DNA of 37,369 nt. Origin: Ruminiclostridium sp. (GTDB taxonomy: Bacteria; Bacillota; Clostridia; Oscillospirales; Ruminococcaceae). The translations under genes and the position numbers were made by a program. This document shows positions 23,979 to 31,900 of the stretch, in pieces. The stretch lies in assembly GCA_024682455.1 (NCBI GenBank), contig JAIKZF010000018.1, positions 1-37,369 of the forward strand, in the 5' to 3' direction. How positions within the stretch are numbered: position 1 is the first letter of the stretch; every line of letters begins with the position of its first letter. The notes beneath the pieces are model-generated. The model was not told the origin of the DNA, made no database searches, and was given only the letters and a program-made list of their open reading frames with translations.

Positions 23979-24090
23979 TGAGAGTGCCAAAGTAGTCGCT
24001 TGCGCTCGAGAACGAGAGAGAAGAAGAGTGTTAAGAGTTGCCTCCGGCGGCCAGCCCTTTTGAAAAAAGGGCTGGACCCTAAAATAAATA
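23979..24090 (+). repeat. Interspersed intergenic hairpin element, copy 3 (truncated)
   Basis: One GTCGCTTGCGCTCGAG module (23995-24010), a purine-rich spacer, then the core 24040-24084, identical to copy 2 over GCCTCCGGCGG, the CCAGCCCTTTT/AAAAGGGCTGG hairpin and ACCCTAAAA. The CGCTTCGCCTTGCAG part is missing. The remaining ~80 nt up to 24168 show no feature. Together with the gltA promoter and terminator this accounts for the 323-nt gap. Confidence 0.85.
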
Positions 24091-24168
24091 CCGTACCACG
24101 GAAATACGTTACGCGAATCAAGACCAATAGTATGTTCTAAATGTAAGTATATCAAATAACTGCTCCTT

Positions 24169-24789
24169 TTAATGCAATACGTTTTCTCCGGTATCACCCT
24201 CCGCCGAGGCTGTCTCCTCGGGTATTTCCGGAGCCGGTGCGCCCTCGGGCTGAGCGATCTCGGGCGAAGAGCTCCCGCCGCTGTCCGGGCTTTCGGGCTT
24301 CTTCTCCTCCTCGTCGTCGAGGACGCTCTTGTGCTTCTTCGGGTGGTCGTTCGGCACGCGCAGAAGTATCGCCTGCTTGAACATATCGGGCTCATGCTCG
24401 GCAAGATATTTCATATCCTTCATCGGCACGGAGTCGCCGCGCGCTATCCTCGACGCTATTTTGAGGCACCGCGAGTAGATCTTGAAGCTCTCGCCCATGG
24501 CTTCCGCTTCCTTGTTCGAGTTTTCGAGCTCCTGCGTCAGCATCTCGATCTCGTTCTGCTTCTCGCGCATTTTCGCTTCATGCTCCTGTTTGCGGCGCTC
24601 GGCCTCGGCGGCCTTGCGCTGCTCGGCTTCGAGCTTTTCGCGCTCGCGCAGTTCCTCGGGCGTGAGCTCCTCGCGCTCATCTCCGGCGGTAAGCGCGAAA
24701 AGCTGTTCCGGCTCGGCACGGCGCTGTCTGCGGTTCAGGTTTATCGCTGTGACGACGGGGCGCTGCCCCCCGGCAGTTCTTATATCCAT
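24169..24789 (-). CDS. Hypothetical coiled-coil protein
   Basis: A 206-residue hydrophilic protein that I do not recognise. Residues ~43-100 are a charged Glu/Lys/Arg/Ala heptad region, a likely coiled coil. Residues ~103-150 (SRCLKIASRIARGDSVP to the PKKHKSVL segment) look like a small folded helical domain. The rest is an acidic, Pro/Ser/Glu-rich tail. No signal peptide or membrane segment. I chose ATG 24789 (MDIRTAGG) with AGGGGG 6 nt upstream; the ORF can be extended five codons to a GTG. It is transcribed alone or after fumA on the minus strand. Confidence 0.78.
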   Translation of the reverse strand: MDIRTAGGQRPVVTAINLNRRQRRAEPEQLFALTAGDEREELTPEELREREKLEAEQRKAAEAERRKQEHEAKMREKQNEIEMLTQELENSNKEAEAMGESFKIYSRCLKIASRIARGDSVPMKDMKYLAEHEPDMFKQAILLRVPNDHPKKHKSVLDDEEEKKPESPDSGGSSSPEIAQPEGAPAPEIPEETASAEGDTGENVLH

Positions 24790-24868
24790 AAAAATCCCCC
24801 TCACGAACGGTATTATCTGAATATAATATCGTCGGAAAGGGGGAAAACTTTAGCAAAAAACGAAAAAA

Positions 24869-25711
24869 TCATATAACGGCTTCCTTGTGCCGCGTGACGT
24901 GGCAGCCGACGTTGACCGCGACCGGGAGCCCGGCTATGTGCGTCGGAGCCTGCTCTATGTTGACGTACAGCGCGGTCACGGTGCCTCCGAAGCCCTGCGC
25001 GCCCACGCCGGTCTTGTTCGCCTCACTCAGCATACGCTGTTCGAGCTCCGCGTAGAACGGGTCGGGGTTCCGGAGCCGCAGGTCGCGGCAGAGCGCCTTC
25101 TTCGCGAGCAGAGCGCACTGCTCGAAGTCGCCGCCTATGCCCACTCCGAGCACTATCGGCGGGCAGGGGTTGCTCCCTGCGGCGCTGACAGTATCGGTAA
25201 CGAAGCCCACGATGTCATCAACGGAGGCTGAGGGCGTGAACATCTTCATTCTGCTCATATTCTCGCTCCCGAAGCCCTTCGGAGCGACCATGATACGTAC
25301 CTTGTCCCCGTCGGTGATCGTCGTGTGTATTATGGCAGGGGTGTTGTCGTTGGTATTGCCGCGGCGTATGGGGTCGCGGACTACGGACAGGCGCAGCTTT
25401 CCCTCGACGTAGCCCTTCGCGACGCCCTTATTTATCGCGTCGTACAGGCTCCCGCCCGTGAAATGCACGTCCTGCCCTATTTCAAGGAATATCACCGCCA
25501 TTCCCGTGTCCTGGCATATCGGCACGCCGAGCTCGGCGGCGCAGTCGATGTTGCGGACGATATCGCCCAGCACCTCGCGGCAGACGGGGCTTTCCTCCTT
25601 CGGAGCCGCAGCCTCTATGGTCTCGCGCATACACTCCGGCAGGTGCAGGTTCGCGTCCTCGCAGAGCCGCGCGACTGTCACGGTAACTGTTGAAACATCT
25701 ATCTCACGCAT
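24869..25711 (-). CDS. Fumarate hydratase, class I, alpha subunit
   Basis: The alpha (catalytic, iron-sulfur) half of a two-subunit class I fumarase or closely related tartrate dehydratase, which interconverts fumarate and malate. The 280-residue chain has the three expected cluster cysteines in PICQDTG, NPCPPI and NVGCH, with the HVTRH end typical of TtdA/FumA-alpha, and KVRIMVAPKGFGSENMS in the middle. Its ATG at 25711 overlaps the previous gene by 8 nt, so translation is coupled. The beta subunit usually follows directly, but the next gene (24169-24789) is unrelated, and no beta subunit is in the window. Fumarase is favoured over tartrate dehydratase by genome context only. Confidence 0.93.
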   Translation of the reverse strand: MREIDVSTVTVTVARLCEDANLHLPECMRETIEAAAPKEESPVCREVLGDIVRNIDCAAELGVPICQDTGMAVIFLEIGQDVHFTGGSLYDAINKGVAKGYVEGKLRLSVVRDPIRRGNTNDNTPAIIHTTITDGDKVRIMVAPKGFGSENMSRMKMFTPSASVDDIVGFVTDTVSAAGSNPCPPIVLGVGIGGDFEQCALLAKKALCRDLRLRNPDPFYAELEQRMLSEANKTGVGAQGFGGTVTALYVNIEQAPTHIAGLPVAVNVGCHVTRHKEAVI

Positions 25712-26279
25712 TGTCGTCTTCCTCGCTTTCGTCGTCTTCGTCAGCCTCCGGCAGCCCGGACGCGTCGTGTATCACACGGTACAGCTCCTCGCGCAGTATC
25801 TTTACCTTCGAGCGGTCGAGCTCCAGCAGGTACAGGCAGATGAACACCCTCACCACGCTGACGCACGCGGACACCGCGAGCCCGTTCCACAGGTCGAATC
25901 CCTGCACGAACAGCAGCGAATAAGAAATGATAAGGAAGTCGATGAACAGCGACGCGATAACGCCTATGAACACCGCCCAAATAGCCGGAGGCTTGTGTAT
26001 GAACCCGTGCAGGCTGCACCTCTCCATGCCCTTCTCGATGTCGAGAGTCATCATCGTGTCGCACATATCCTCGCGGTAGGAATGGTAGTATCTCAGCCTG
26101 TAGCGGTCGTCGCCCGCCCTCGACCATAAACACAGCGGCGAGCCCTTAAGCTTGTTCAGGTTCCGCCGGTACTGCGTGTCTATCAGCGCGTCGAGCCTGC
26201 TCACCAGAGCGTCGCGGCTCATCACCGCTTCCTCCTCGACCCGCATCTTTATGAATTTTTTTCTTCTCTTTTCAGCCAT
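25704..26279 (-). CDS. Hypothetical two-TM membrane protein
   Basis: A 191-residue protein of no family known to me. It has a basic N-terminus (KRRKKFIK), a soluble ~85-residue region, two hydrophobic helices (about 99-125 and 131-153), and a Glu/Asp-rich C-terminus. ATG 26279 has GGAG 11 nt upstream; Met12 is an alternative start. The stop overlaps the start of the fumarase alpha gene by 8 nt, so the two are co-translated, though nothing in the sequence links their functions. The region upstream (26280-26460) is a repeat element. Confidence 0.8.
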   Translation of the reverse strand: MAEKRRKKFIKMRVEEEAVMSRDALVSRLDALIDTQYRRNLNKLKGSPLCLWSRAGDDRYRLRYYHSYREDMCDTMMTLDIEKGMERCSLHGFIHKPPAIWAVFIGVIASLFIDFLIISYSLLFVQGFDLWNGLAVSACVSVVRVFICLYLLELDRSKVKILREELYRVIHDASGLPEADEDDESEEDDNA

Positions 26280-26303
26280 AGTATTTGTCGCTCCGCTTGA
26301 GTA

Positions 26304-26455
26304 GTCGCTTGCGCTCGAGACCGGGGGGAAACTTTTTGAAAAAAAGTTGTCTGTCGGTCAGCCCCTCTGGCTCCTTCGTCGCCACCTCCCCGCTAACGGG
26401 GAGATCACCCCGGACCCCCTTTCAAAAACTTTTGATCGCTTCGCTGTTAAGCCCC
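26304..26455. repeat. Composite intergenic hairpin element
   Basis: It starts with the same GTCGCTTGCGCTCGAG module (26304-26319) found beside copies 2 and 3. Then come CCGGGG (26321-26326) pairing with CCCCGG (26408-26413), an inner AACTTTTT/AAAAAGTT hairpin (26330-26348) and a CTCCCCG/CGGGGAG hairpin (26386-26403), ending with CGCTTCGCTGTTAAG-type sequence. It fills the gap between two minus-strand genes. No coding potential. Confidence 0.7.
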
Positions 26456-26460
26456 GGAGT

Positions 26461-27135
26461 TTACAGCGTTTCGTCGAATATCCTGTAATTGCCGCTTCTG
26501 ATAATTTCTATGAAATGTCCGATATCTCTTATCTCTTCCTCGGTCTCGATGCCGGAGAGCCGCTGCTGGTTCGCGTGGTGATTGTCGCTGCCCGCGGTAT
26601 ACACCAGCCCGTAGCTGTCGGCATAGTGCTTCGCCATGTCGTTCTCAAACTGCTTGCGGTGAGAGTTTATCACCTCCACAGCGTCGCATTTGCGCGGCAT
26701 GAGCCGTATCATATCAATGTACCAGTCCTCGCGGAACGGGTGAGCGTGGCTCACAAAGCCTCCCTCCGCGTGAATGAGATCAAAGTAGTCGTTCGGGTGC
26801 AGCTCCATGACCTCGGGGTGTTTCAGAAGCCACTGCTTGTCCGGGCCGTAGGTGAGAAAATCGTTGCCGTAGTGCGCGTACTCCCAGCCGAAGAACACGT
26901 CGAGCCCTATCTCATCTCCGGCCTTTTTCGCGTTCTCATAGCCCGAGCAGAGTATATCGACCCTCTGCTCCCACGTCAGATCGGCGGGTGCGCGGGTATT
27001 GCCGTTCAGGAAATGGTCGGTGATTATTATGCCCCTGAAGCCCCGCTCCTTGTAGAAGCGCGCCTGAGTCTCGCCGGAAGCGCTCGCGCAGGCGCTTGCC
27101 TCTGCGGTATGGCAGTGTGTTTCGTATTTATACAT
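26461..27135 (-). CDS. PHP-domain metal-dependent phosphoesterase
   Basis: A 224-residue single-domain PHP protein. The metal-binding pattern is visible: THCHT (His7, His9) at the N-terminus, IIITDHF with the second acid/His pair, GWEYAHYG, FVSHAHPF, and AGSDNHHANQ near the C-terminus. PHP proteins hydrolyse phosphoesters such as histidinol phosphate, nucleotides or polymerase products; the substrate here is unknown. GGAG lies 6 nt before ATG 27135. It follows the NTF2-like gene by 12 nt and so belongs to the alr transcript. Confidence 0.9.
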   Translation of the reverse strand: MYKYETHCHTAEASACASASGETQARFYKERGFRGIIITDHFLNGNTRAPADLTWEQRVDILCSGYENAKKAGDEIGLDVFFGWEYAHYGNDFLTYGPDKQWLLKHPEVMELHPNDYFDLIHAEGGFVSHAHPFREDWYIDMIRLMPRKCDAVEVINSHRKQFENDMAKHYADSYGLVYTAGSDNHHANQQRLSGIETEEEIRDIGHFIEIIRSGNYRIFDETL

Positions 27136-27147
27136 AAAAAGCTCCGT

Positions 27148-27546
27148 TTATTCCGCGTCTTCGCGCATCACGCGCTGATCCATATTGAACACGATCTTCC
27201 ACCTGCCGTCTTTTCTGCGCCATGTTGTCGTTACATGGAATTTCCCGGCAAGGTCGCTGTTCATCGGCTTTTTCACTTCCATTGCGATGACATAATGCAC
27301 CTGCACGCTTTCGGTATCGCTGCATACGATCTCGAAGTGCTCTATCGTATATGACCGGCAGTCAAAATCGGCGATGATGCCGGCATATTCCCTGCCTGTG
27401 CAGCGATATCCCCCGCACACCATAACCGCGCTGTCGTCTACCAGCCGGAGGAACGCGTTTTTGTCACGCCTTTTTGCGGCTTCCCACATTGAGGTCTCAA
27501 GTTTCAGTGCTTCTTCATTGTTCACGTCTTTTGTCTCCGCTTTCAT
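27148..27546 (-). CDS. NTF2-like / DUF4440-type protein
   Basis: A 132-residue soluble protein of the NTF2-like fold: an N-terminal helix (ETSMWEAAKRRDKNAFLRLVDD) shown here by its W-x-A-x-x-x-x-D pattern, a GYRCTGREYAGII segment, and alternating strands ending in TTTWRRKDGRWKIVFNMDQR, all as in DUF4440/SnoaL-like proteins. Such proteins serve as small-molecule binding or rarely catalytic domains. Its ATG overlaps the alr stop by 4 nt (ATGA), which indicates translational coupling. Function unknown. Confidence 0.85.
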   Translation of the reverse strand: MKAETKDVNNEEALKLETSMWEAAKRRDKNAFLRLVDDSAVMVCGGYRCTGREYAGIIADFDCRSYTIEHFEIVCSDTESVQVHYVIAMEVKKPMNSDLAGKFHVTTTWRRKDGRWKIVFNMDQRVMREDAE

Positions 27547-28682
27547 ATATAGTTTTTCACGTCAACGATCTTTCCGTCCTTTACCGAAACGCGCGGCACG
27601 CGCTTGCTGACAAGGCACAGCAGCTCATAGCCGATAGTCCCGAGCATATCGGCTATATTATCGACCTTTATCTCGTCAATGGTGTCGGAGTAGAGCTCCG
27701 CAGTATCGCCGACCTGTACGCCGAGCCCCGTCACATCGACCATCATCTGATCCATGCAGATGCGTCCGACTATCGGGGCGCGCTGTCCGTTTATGTAGAC
27801 GGCTCCCCGGTTCGAGAGCCCGCGGGAATAGCCGTCCGCGTAGCCTGCCGGGATAACGGCTAGAACGGTCTCGCGGTCGGTGACGAAGGTGCGTCCGTAG
27901 CTGACCGCGGTTCCTGCGGGGACGGTCTTAAGCTGGCACACCGCTGCCCGCAGCCTCATGACGGGGCGTATCCCGAGAGGCACGTCAAGCGCGGTATTGG
28001 GCATACAGCCGTAGGTTATAATGCCGCTGCGCACCATATCGCCGCCGAGATCGCCGTGGTAGAGTATTCCGCCGCTGTTGCGGGAATATACGGGTATGCC
28101 GGCGGCTCTCGCGTCGGCGGCGACCTCGTCCAGTCTGCGCTGCTGCATTCGGGTGTACTCTATATCCGACGGGTCGGAGCTGTCCGCCGCGGCGAAGTGG
28201 GTATAAACGCCCTTTATCTCCAGCCCGGGCATTTCCATTATCTCACGGAGCTCGGAGGCGGTGTCTATGCCGACGCGGTTCATGCCGGTATTGACCTTGA
28301 TATGTACCTTCATCTTTATGCCGCGCTTTTCGCCGTAGTCGGAGATCATGCGGGCGTGACCGGCATTGGCGGCGGTCTGCTCGAAGCCGCCCTCGGCGAC
28401 CTCGTCCTGCCACTCGGGGTCGCAGTAGCCGAAAATGACTATCTGCGCTTCCGGGAGCGTCCTGCGCAGGTCTATGGCTTCGAGGATATTCGAGACGGCG
28501 TAGCTGAAAACGCCCTCCTTCCACAGCTCGGCGGCTATGATATCGGCGCAGTGCCCGTAGGCGTCCGCCTTTACGACGGCCATGACGGGCTTTCCCGCGG
28601 CAGTCTCCTTTATAAGTCTGATGTTGCTGTCAAGCGCGTCGAGGTCGATCTCCGCCCACACTCTGCGCAGTAATTTTTCCAT
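27543..28682 (-). CDS. alr: Alanine racemase
   Basis: PLP enzyme that makes D-alanine for peptidoglycan. Counting from ATG 28682 the protein is 379 residues with PLP lysine Lys38 in VVKADAYGHC, HIKVNTGMNRVG, the RNSGGILY segment, the catalytic Tyr in VSYGRTFVT, and CMDQMMVDVT near the C-terminus, as in fold-type III racemases. AAGGAG lies 8 nt before this ATG; the longer frame to 28724 has no such site. It is the first gene of a three-gene unit with the NTF2-like and PHP genes and is divergent from the wall-polymer operon. Confidence 0.96.
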   Translation of the reverse strand: MEKLLRRVWAEIDLDALDSNIRLIKETAAGKPVMAVVKADAYGHCADIIAAELWKEGVFSYAVSNILEAIDLRRTLPEAQIVIFGYCDPEWQDEVAEGGFEQTAANAGHARMISDYGEKRGIKMKVHIKVNTGMNRVGIDTASELREIMEMPGLEIKGVYTHFAAADSSDPSDIEYTRMQQRRLDEVAADARAAGIPVYSRNSGGILYHGDLGGDMVRSGIITYGCMPNTALDVPLGIRPVMRLRAAVCQLKTVPAGTAVSYGRTFVTDRETVLAVIPAGYADGYSRGLSNRGAVYINGQRAPIVGRICMDQMMVDVTGLGVQVGDTAELYSDTIDEIKVDNIADMLGTIGYELLCLVSKRVPRVSVKDGKIVDVKNYI

Positions 28683-28768
28683 CGGGGTCGCTCCTTCAAT
28701 TGTTACAAACGGACAGAAAGACAACTGCCCGCCCGGAATTTTTTGTTATATCGGTTCAAAAAATCCTA

Positions 28769-28797
28769 TTGTATTTTATGACGATTTGTGATAAAAT
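28769..28797 (+). promoter_or_regulatory. Possible promoter of the LCP-YfhO operon
   Basis: TTGTAT (28769-28774), 17-nt spacer, TAAAAT (28792-28797). The region 28760-28870 is very AT-rich, with other TATAAT-like boxes (one near 28819), so the true start is uncertain. The alr promoter must lie in the same 200-bp divergent region, but I could not place it. Confidence 0.45.
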
Positions 28798-28888
28798 ATA
28801 TATTATATATTGCCACTATAATATTATATACTTTTCTCACGATAATTTCAACTGTTTTTTTAAATTTGTTTCCCACAGGAGAATATAA

Positions 28889-29857
28889 ATGGCAGTCAAA
28901 AGAAAAAGCAACTGGTACATATACCTGATTGCGCTGATAGCGTCATTCACGCTGCTCGGACTGTTCGTCAGCAGTATATGGACCTCGCTGTTCCCGGAAG
29001 ACGACGATGACAGCATATATAAGGTGTCAAGAGCGGATTACCGTCCGAGCGCCGAAATAAACCTCACCTCGCTGCTCATGCTCTCGGACATGAAGGCGGC
29101 GACCCCGACCAGCTATATGCTGATGAACTATCAGCCGAGAAACGAGAAGATCGTATTCGTGCCCCTGCGCGAGAACACAAAGGTCTCCTACGGCGGCAAC
29201 AGCGGCAGCCTCTATGAGATGTACGACAACTTCGGAGCCGAGGCGGTCTGCAAGGGGATAGAGGACCTGCTGAGCATAAAGATAATACACTATGTAAAAT
29301 TCGACAGGCTCTCGTTTATAGATTTCGTGAATATGCAGGACTCGGTCTATGTGAGCGTTCCCTCCGACGTGGTCGAGAAGGAGATGAAAACAGAGCTCCG
29401 GAAGGTGACTGTCGAGGTGGACGGCGAGATACAGCAGGTCACAAGACAGGTCGAGGTGCCGGTCGAGAACGTGATCTATACCGAGGGAGTCCACAATATG
29501 AACGGCGAGGAGCTGTACGGCTACCTGACCTACAACTTCAAGCACGGCGCCGACTACTCGCTGGCGGTGCTGGGCTCGGCGGCAATGAACATGATAAACA
29601 AGAACTTCCGCGGAATGTCCACCACTCAGGCGCAGAGCCTCGCGGAGCACATCATACAGAGCACCGAGACCGATATCATACTCAAGGACTACACCACGAT
29701 ACAGCCCATACTGAACTACACGCTCGAAAACAGCATAAGCCCCTGCGAGTATTACATCACCTACGGCGAGACAGACGGGGGATATTTCCTGATATCGGAC
29801 AACTGCAAGAAAACTCTGCTGGACAGAATGGATATAGAGGAAAAGAATGACAAGTAA
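28889..29857 (+). CDS. LytR-CpsA-Psr (LCP) family protein, divergent
   Basis: A 322-residue membrane-anchored protein: one TM helix (about 9-32), then an extracellular LCP domain. LCP enzymes transfer teichoic acid or capsule chains from undecaprenyl lipid to peptidoglycan. The pattern NLTSLLMLSDMK (Asp67), a PRNEKIVFVPLREN segment with Arg94 at the place of the PRDT arginine, YGGNSGSLYEMYDNFG and the HYVKFDRLSFIDFVNMQDSVYVSVP region follow the family order. However, the usual R-x-D-T is only partly kept (PLREN) and the acidic residue in the preceding strand is replaced. AGGAG precedes ATG 28889 by 7 nt. First of five overlapping or close genes. Confidence 0.85.
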   Translation: MAVKRKSNWYIYLIALIASFTLLGLFVSSIWTSLFPEDDDDSIYKVSRADYRPSAEINLTSLLMLSDMKAATPTSYMLMNYQPRNEKIVFVPLRENTKVSYGGNSGSLYEMYDNFGAEAVCKGIEDLLSIKIIHYVKFDRLSFIDFVNMQDSVYVSVPSDVVEKEMKTELRKVTVEVDGEIQQVTRQVEVPVENVIYTEGVHNMNGEELYGYLTYNFKHGADYSLAVLGSAAMNMINKNFRGMSTTQAQSLAEHIIQSTETDIILKDYTTIQPILNYTLENSISPCEYYITYGETDGGYFLISDNCKKTLLDRMDIEEKNDK

Positions 29858-30197
29858 GCACGGCTACCGGCTGCGGACAGCCGCGGCGCGTATCGGCGGG
29901 GCTGTACTGTTCCTGCTGACGGTCTGTTATATCTTCGCGGCTCTCGGGATCCTGTCGCTGGGGCTGATCGCGTTCCCGTCGGTGCTTCTCGGCAGGCTGG
30001 GGCTCCTGACGGTCACCAGCGACCTCGCCCCGGCGGCGCTCATGCTCATAAGCAGCGGCATACTGCTTGTCGGAGCGGGAATGAGCCTGTGCATAATACC
30101 GATATGCTCGGCTCTGATAAACAGGCTGAAAAGCATTTCGCGCACGGTCGGGATACTCAGAAAAAAGGCATCCAATGAAACGACTGAAGCTTCTTAA
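29847..30197 (+). CDS. Small two-TM membrane protein
   Basis: A 116-residue protein with two long hydrophobic segments (about 17-50 and 60-90) between basic ends. No family recognised. It overlaps the LCP stop by 11 nt and the next gene by 23 nt, and GAGGAAAAGA precedes the ATG, so it looks real and translationally coupled. The position inside a wall-polymer operon suggests a small accessory membrane component. Confidence 0.75.
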   Translation: MTSKHGYRLRTAAARIGGAVLFLLTVCYIFAALGILSLGLIAFPSVLLGRLGLLTVTSDLAPAALMLISSGILLVGAGMSLCIIPICSALINRLKSISRTVGILRKKASNETTEAS

Positions 30198-30939
30198 AAT
30201 ATCCGGCACGGCGGCGGCGCTGGCAGGCCTCGCCTTGACGGCGGCGGGCGTTACGGTGCAGTACCTGCGCTCGCAAAACGGCTATACCGGCAGCGTTATC
30301 AGCGCCGAGGAGGAATTCGAGACCCCGCGCGAGCTCGTGGTGATAACCGGCTCCATGCCCATAACCGTCGAGTACGGCGACGTCAGCGCGGTAAAGGTCG
30401 CCTATACGGGCAGCCTGCCGCTGATATTCTCCGAGGACAAGGGTACCCTGCGCATAACGCAGAACGATACCTTCACGATAGACCTGTTCTCGCCGAGATC
30501 GCGCGAGGCGGGCGTTACCGTAACGCTCCCGCATAAGGCGTACGAGCGGATAAGCCTCTCCAGCTCCGGCGGCTCGATAACCTCCCGCAGCCTGAACGCC
30601 GGCGATCTGGAGTTCAGCACAAAGGGCGGCGATATGACGCTGTACGGCATCGACGAGCACGCTTACGTGCGCACCGAGAGCGGCAGCATACACGCCGAGT
30701 TCTCCTCGTACAGCGCGGATATGACCATCAACGCCGGCTCCGGCAACGTCGAGCTGATAATGTCCCCGGAAAGCTCGATATATCTGGAATTCTTTACCGA
30801 GGACGGGACGTTCACCTCCCACAGGACTGACGCCTCGGACGAGTCGCGCTACGGCGACAGCGTTATGATGTACAACGGCGCGAAGAACCGCCTGAATGTG
30901 AATACAACGTCGGGAGATCTCGATCTTTATATCTGCTGA
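30175..30939 (+). CDS. DUF4097-type adhesin-like protein, membrane-anchored
   Basis: A 254-residue protein with an N-terminal hydrophobic segment (about 10-30) that is either a signal peptide or anchor, followed by a repetitive beta-rich domain: SSSGGSITSRSLNAGDLEF, KGGDMTLYG, ESGSIHAEF, GSGNVELIM, TSGDLDLYI. This recurring G-S/D-x-hydrophobic strand pattern is the right-handed beta-solenoid of DUF4097. Function of such proteins is mostly unknown; many sit near cell-envelope stress systems. It overlaps the small membrane gene by 23 nt and ends 10 nt before the glycosyltransferase gene. Confidence 0.85.
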   Translation: MKRLKLLKISGTAAALAGLALTAAGVTVQYLRSQNGYTGSVISAEEEFETPRELVVITGSMPITVEYGDVSAVKVAYTGSLPLIFSEDKGTLRITQNDTFTIDLFSPRSREAGVTVTLPHKAYERISLSSSGGSITSRSLNAGDLEFSTKGGDMTLYGIDEHAYVRTESGSIHAEFSSYSADMTINAGSGNVELIMSPESSIYLEFFTEDGTFTSHRTDASDESRYGDSVMMYNGAKNRLNVNTTSGDLDLYIC

Positions 30940-30949
30940 GGAAAAAGCT

Positions 30950-31900
30950 ATGGTATCAATAATAATCCCTGCCTACAACGAGCAGGAAAACATAGAGAAC
31001 ACCGCCGCCGTCATAGGCGGCATACTCGATAAAACGGGCGAGAGCTACGAGCTGCTGTTCGTGGACGACGGCTCGAAGGACGCGACCTGGGAGAAGATAG
31101 AGGCTCTCACGGGAAAAAACGCCTCGGTGCGCGGGCTGAAATTCTCCCGCAACTTCGGCAAGGAGGGAGCTATCTTCGCGGGGCTGAAAAACTGCTTCGG
31201 AGACTGCGCAGTGGTCATCGACTGCGACCTGCAGCACCCGCCGGAGCTCATACCGCAGATGCTTGAGCTGCACAGACAGGGCTTCGAGGTCGTCGAGGCG
31301 GTCAAGTCCGACCGCGGCAAGGAGGGCTTCGTTTACAGATTCTTCGCAAAGACCTTCTATAAGATCATGCGCGACTCCTCCAACGTAGACCTCGACCGCG
31401 CGAGCGACTACAAGCTCATGGACAGAAAGGTCATAAACGCCCTGAACGAGCTCCCGGAGCGCATCACGTTCTTCCGGGCGCTTTCGAGCTGGGTCGGCTT
31501 CAGAGCGGCAAAGATAGAGTTCGAGGTCGCGCCGAGAAACGCCGGGAAATCGAAGTGGAGCTTCAAGAAGCTGATGATATTCGCGCTCAACAACATTACC
31601 AGCTTCACGAACCTGCCCATGCAGCTCGTCACGGGAATGGGACTGCTGTTCCTCATCTTCGCGGTCGGCATAGGCATACAGAGCCTTGTGCGGTTCTTCT
31701 CCGGCACGGCTCAGGAGGGCTTCACCACGGTATATATGCTCGTGCTGCTCGCGGGCTCGGTGATAATGATAGGTCTCGGCATAATCGGCTACTATATGTC
31801 GAAGATATATGAGGAAATAAAATTCAGACCGAGATATATAATCTCGATAGATACAAAGAACAGAAAGGAACAAGACAACACCAATGACAGGAAAGCTTGA
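30950..31900 (+). CDS. Family 2 glycosyltransferase, GtrB/CsbB type
   Basis: A 316-residue enzyme with an N-terminal GT-A domain and two C-terminal TM helices (about 222-246 and 258-283). Motifs: SIIIPAYNEQENI, FVDDGSKD, KFSRNFGKEGA, the DCDLQHPPE metal-binding motif, and RNAGKSKWS before the TM part. This type moves a sugar from a nucleotide donor to undecaprenyl phosphate on the inner face of the membrane. It is followed, with 17-nt overlap, by a YfhO-type protein, the arrangement of B. subtilis csbB-yfhO, where the pair adds GlcNAc to lipoteichoic acid. GAGG is 8 nt before ATG 30950. Confidence 0.93.
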   Translation: MVSIIIPAYNEQENIENTAAVIGGILDKTGESYELLFVDDGSKDATWEKIEALTGKNASVRGLKFSRNFGKEGAIFAGLKNCFGDCAVVIDCDLQHPPELIPQMLELHRQGFEVVEAVKSDRGKEGFVYRFFAKTFYKIMRDSSNVDLDRASDYKLMDRKVINALNELPERITFFRALSSWVGFRAAKIEFEVAPRNAGKSKWSFKKLMIFALNNITSFTNLPMQLVTGMGLLFLIFAVGIGIQSLVRFFSGTAQEGFTTVYMLVLLAGSVIMIGLGIIGYYMSKIYEEIKFRPRYIISIDTKNRKEQDNTNDRKA

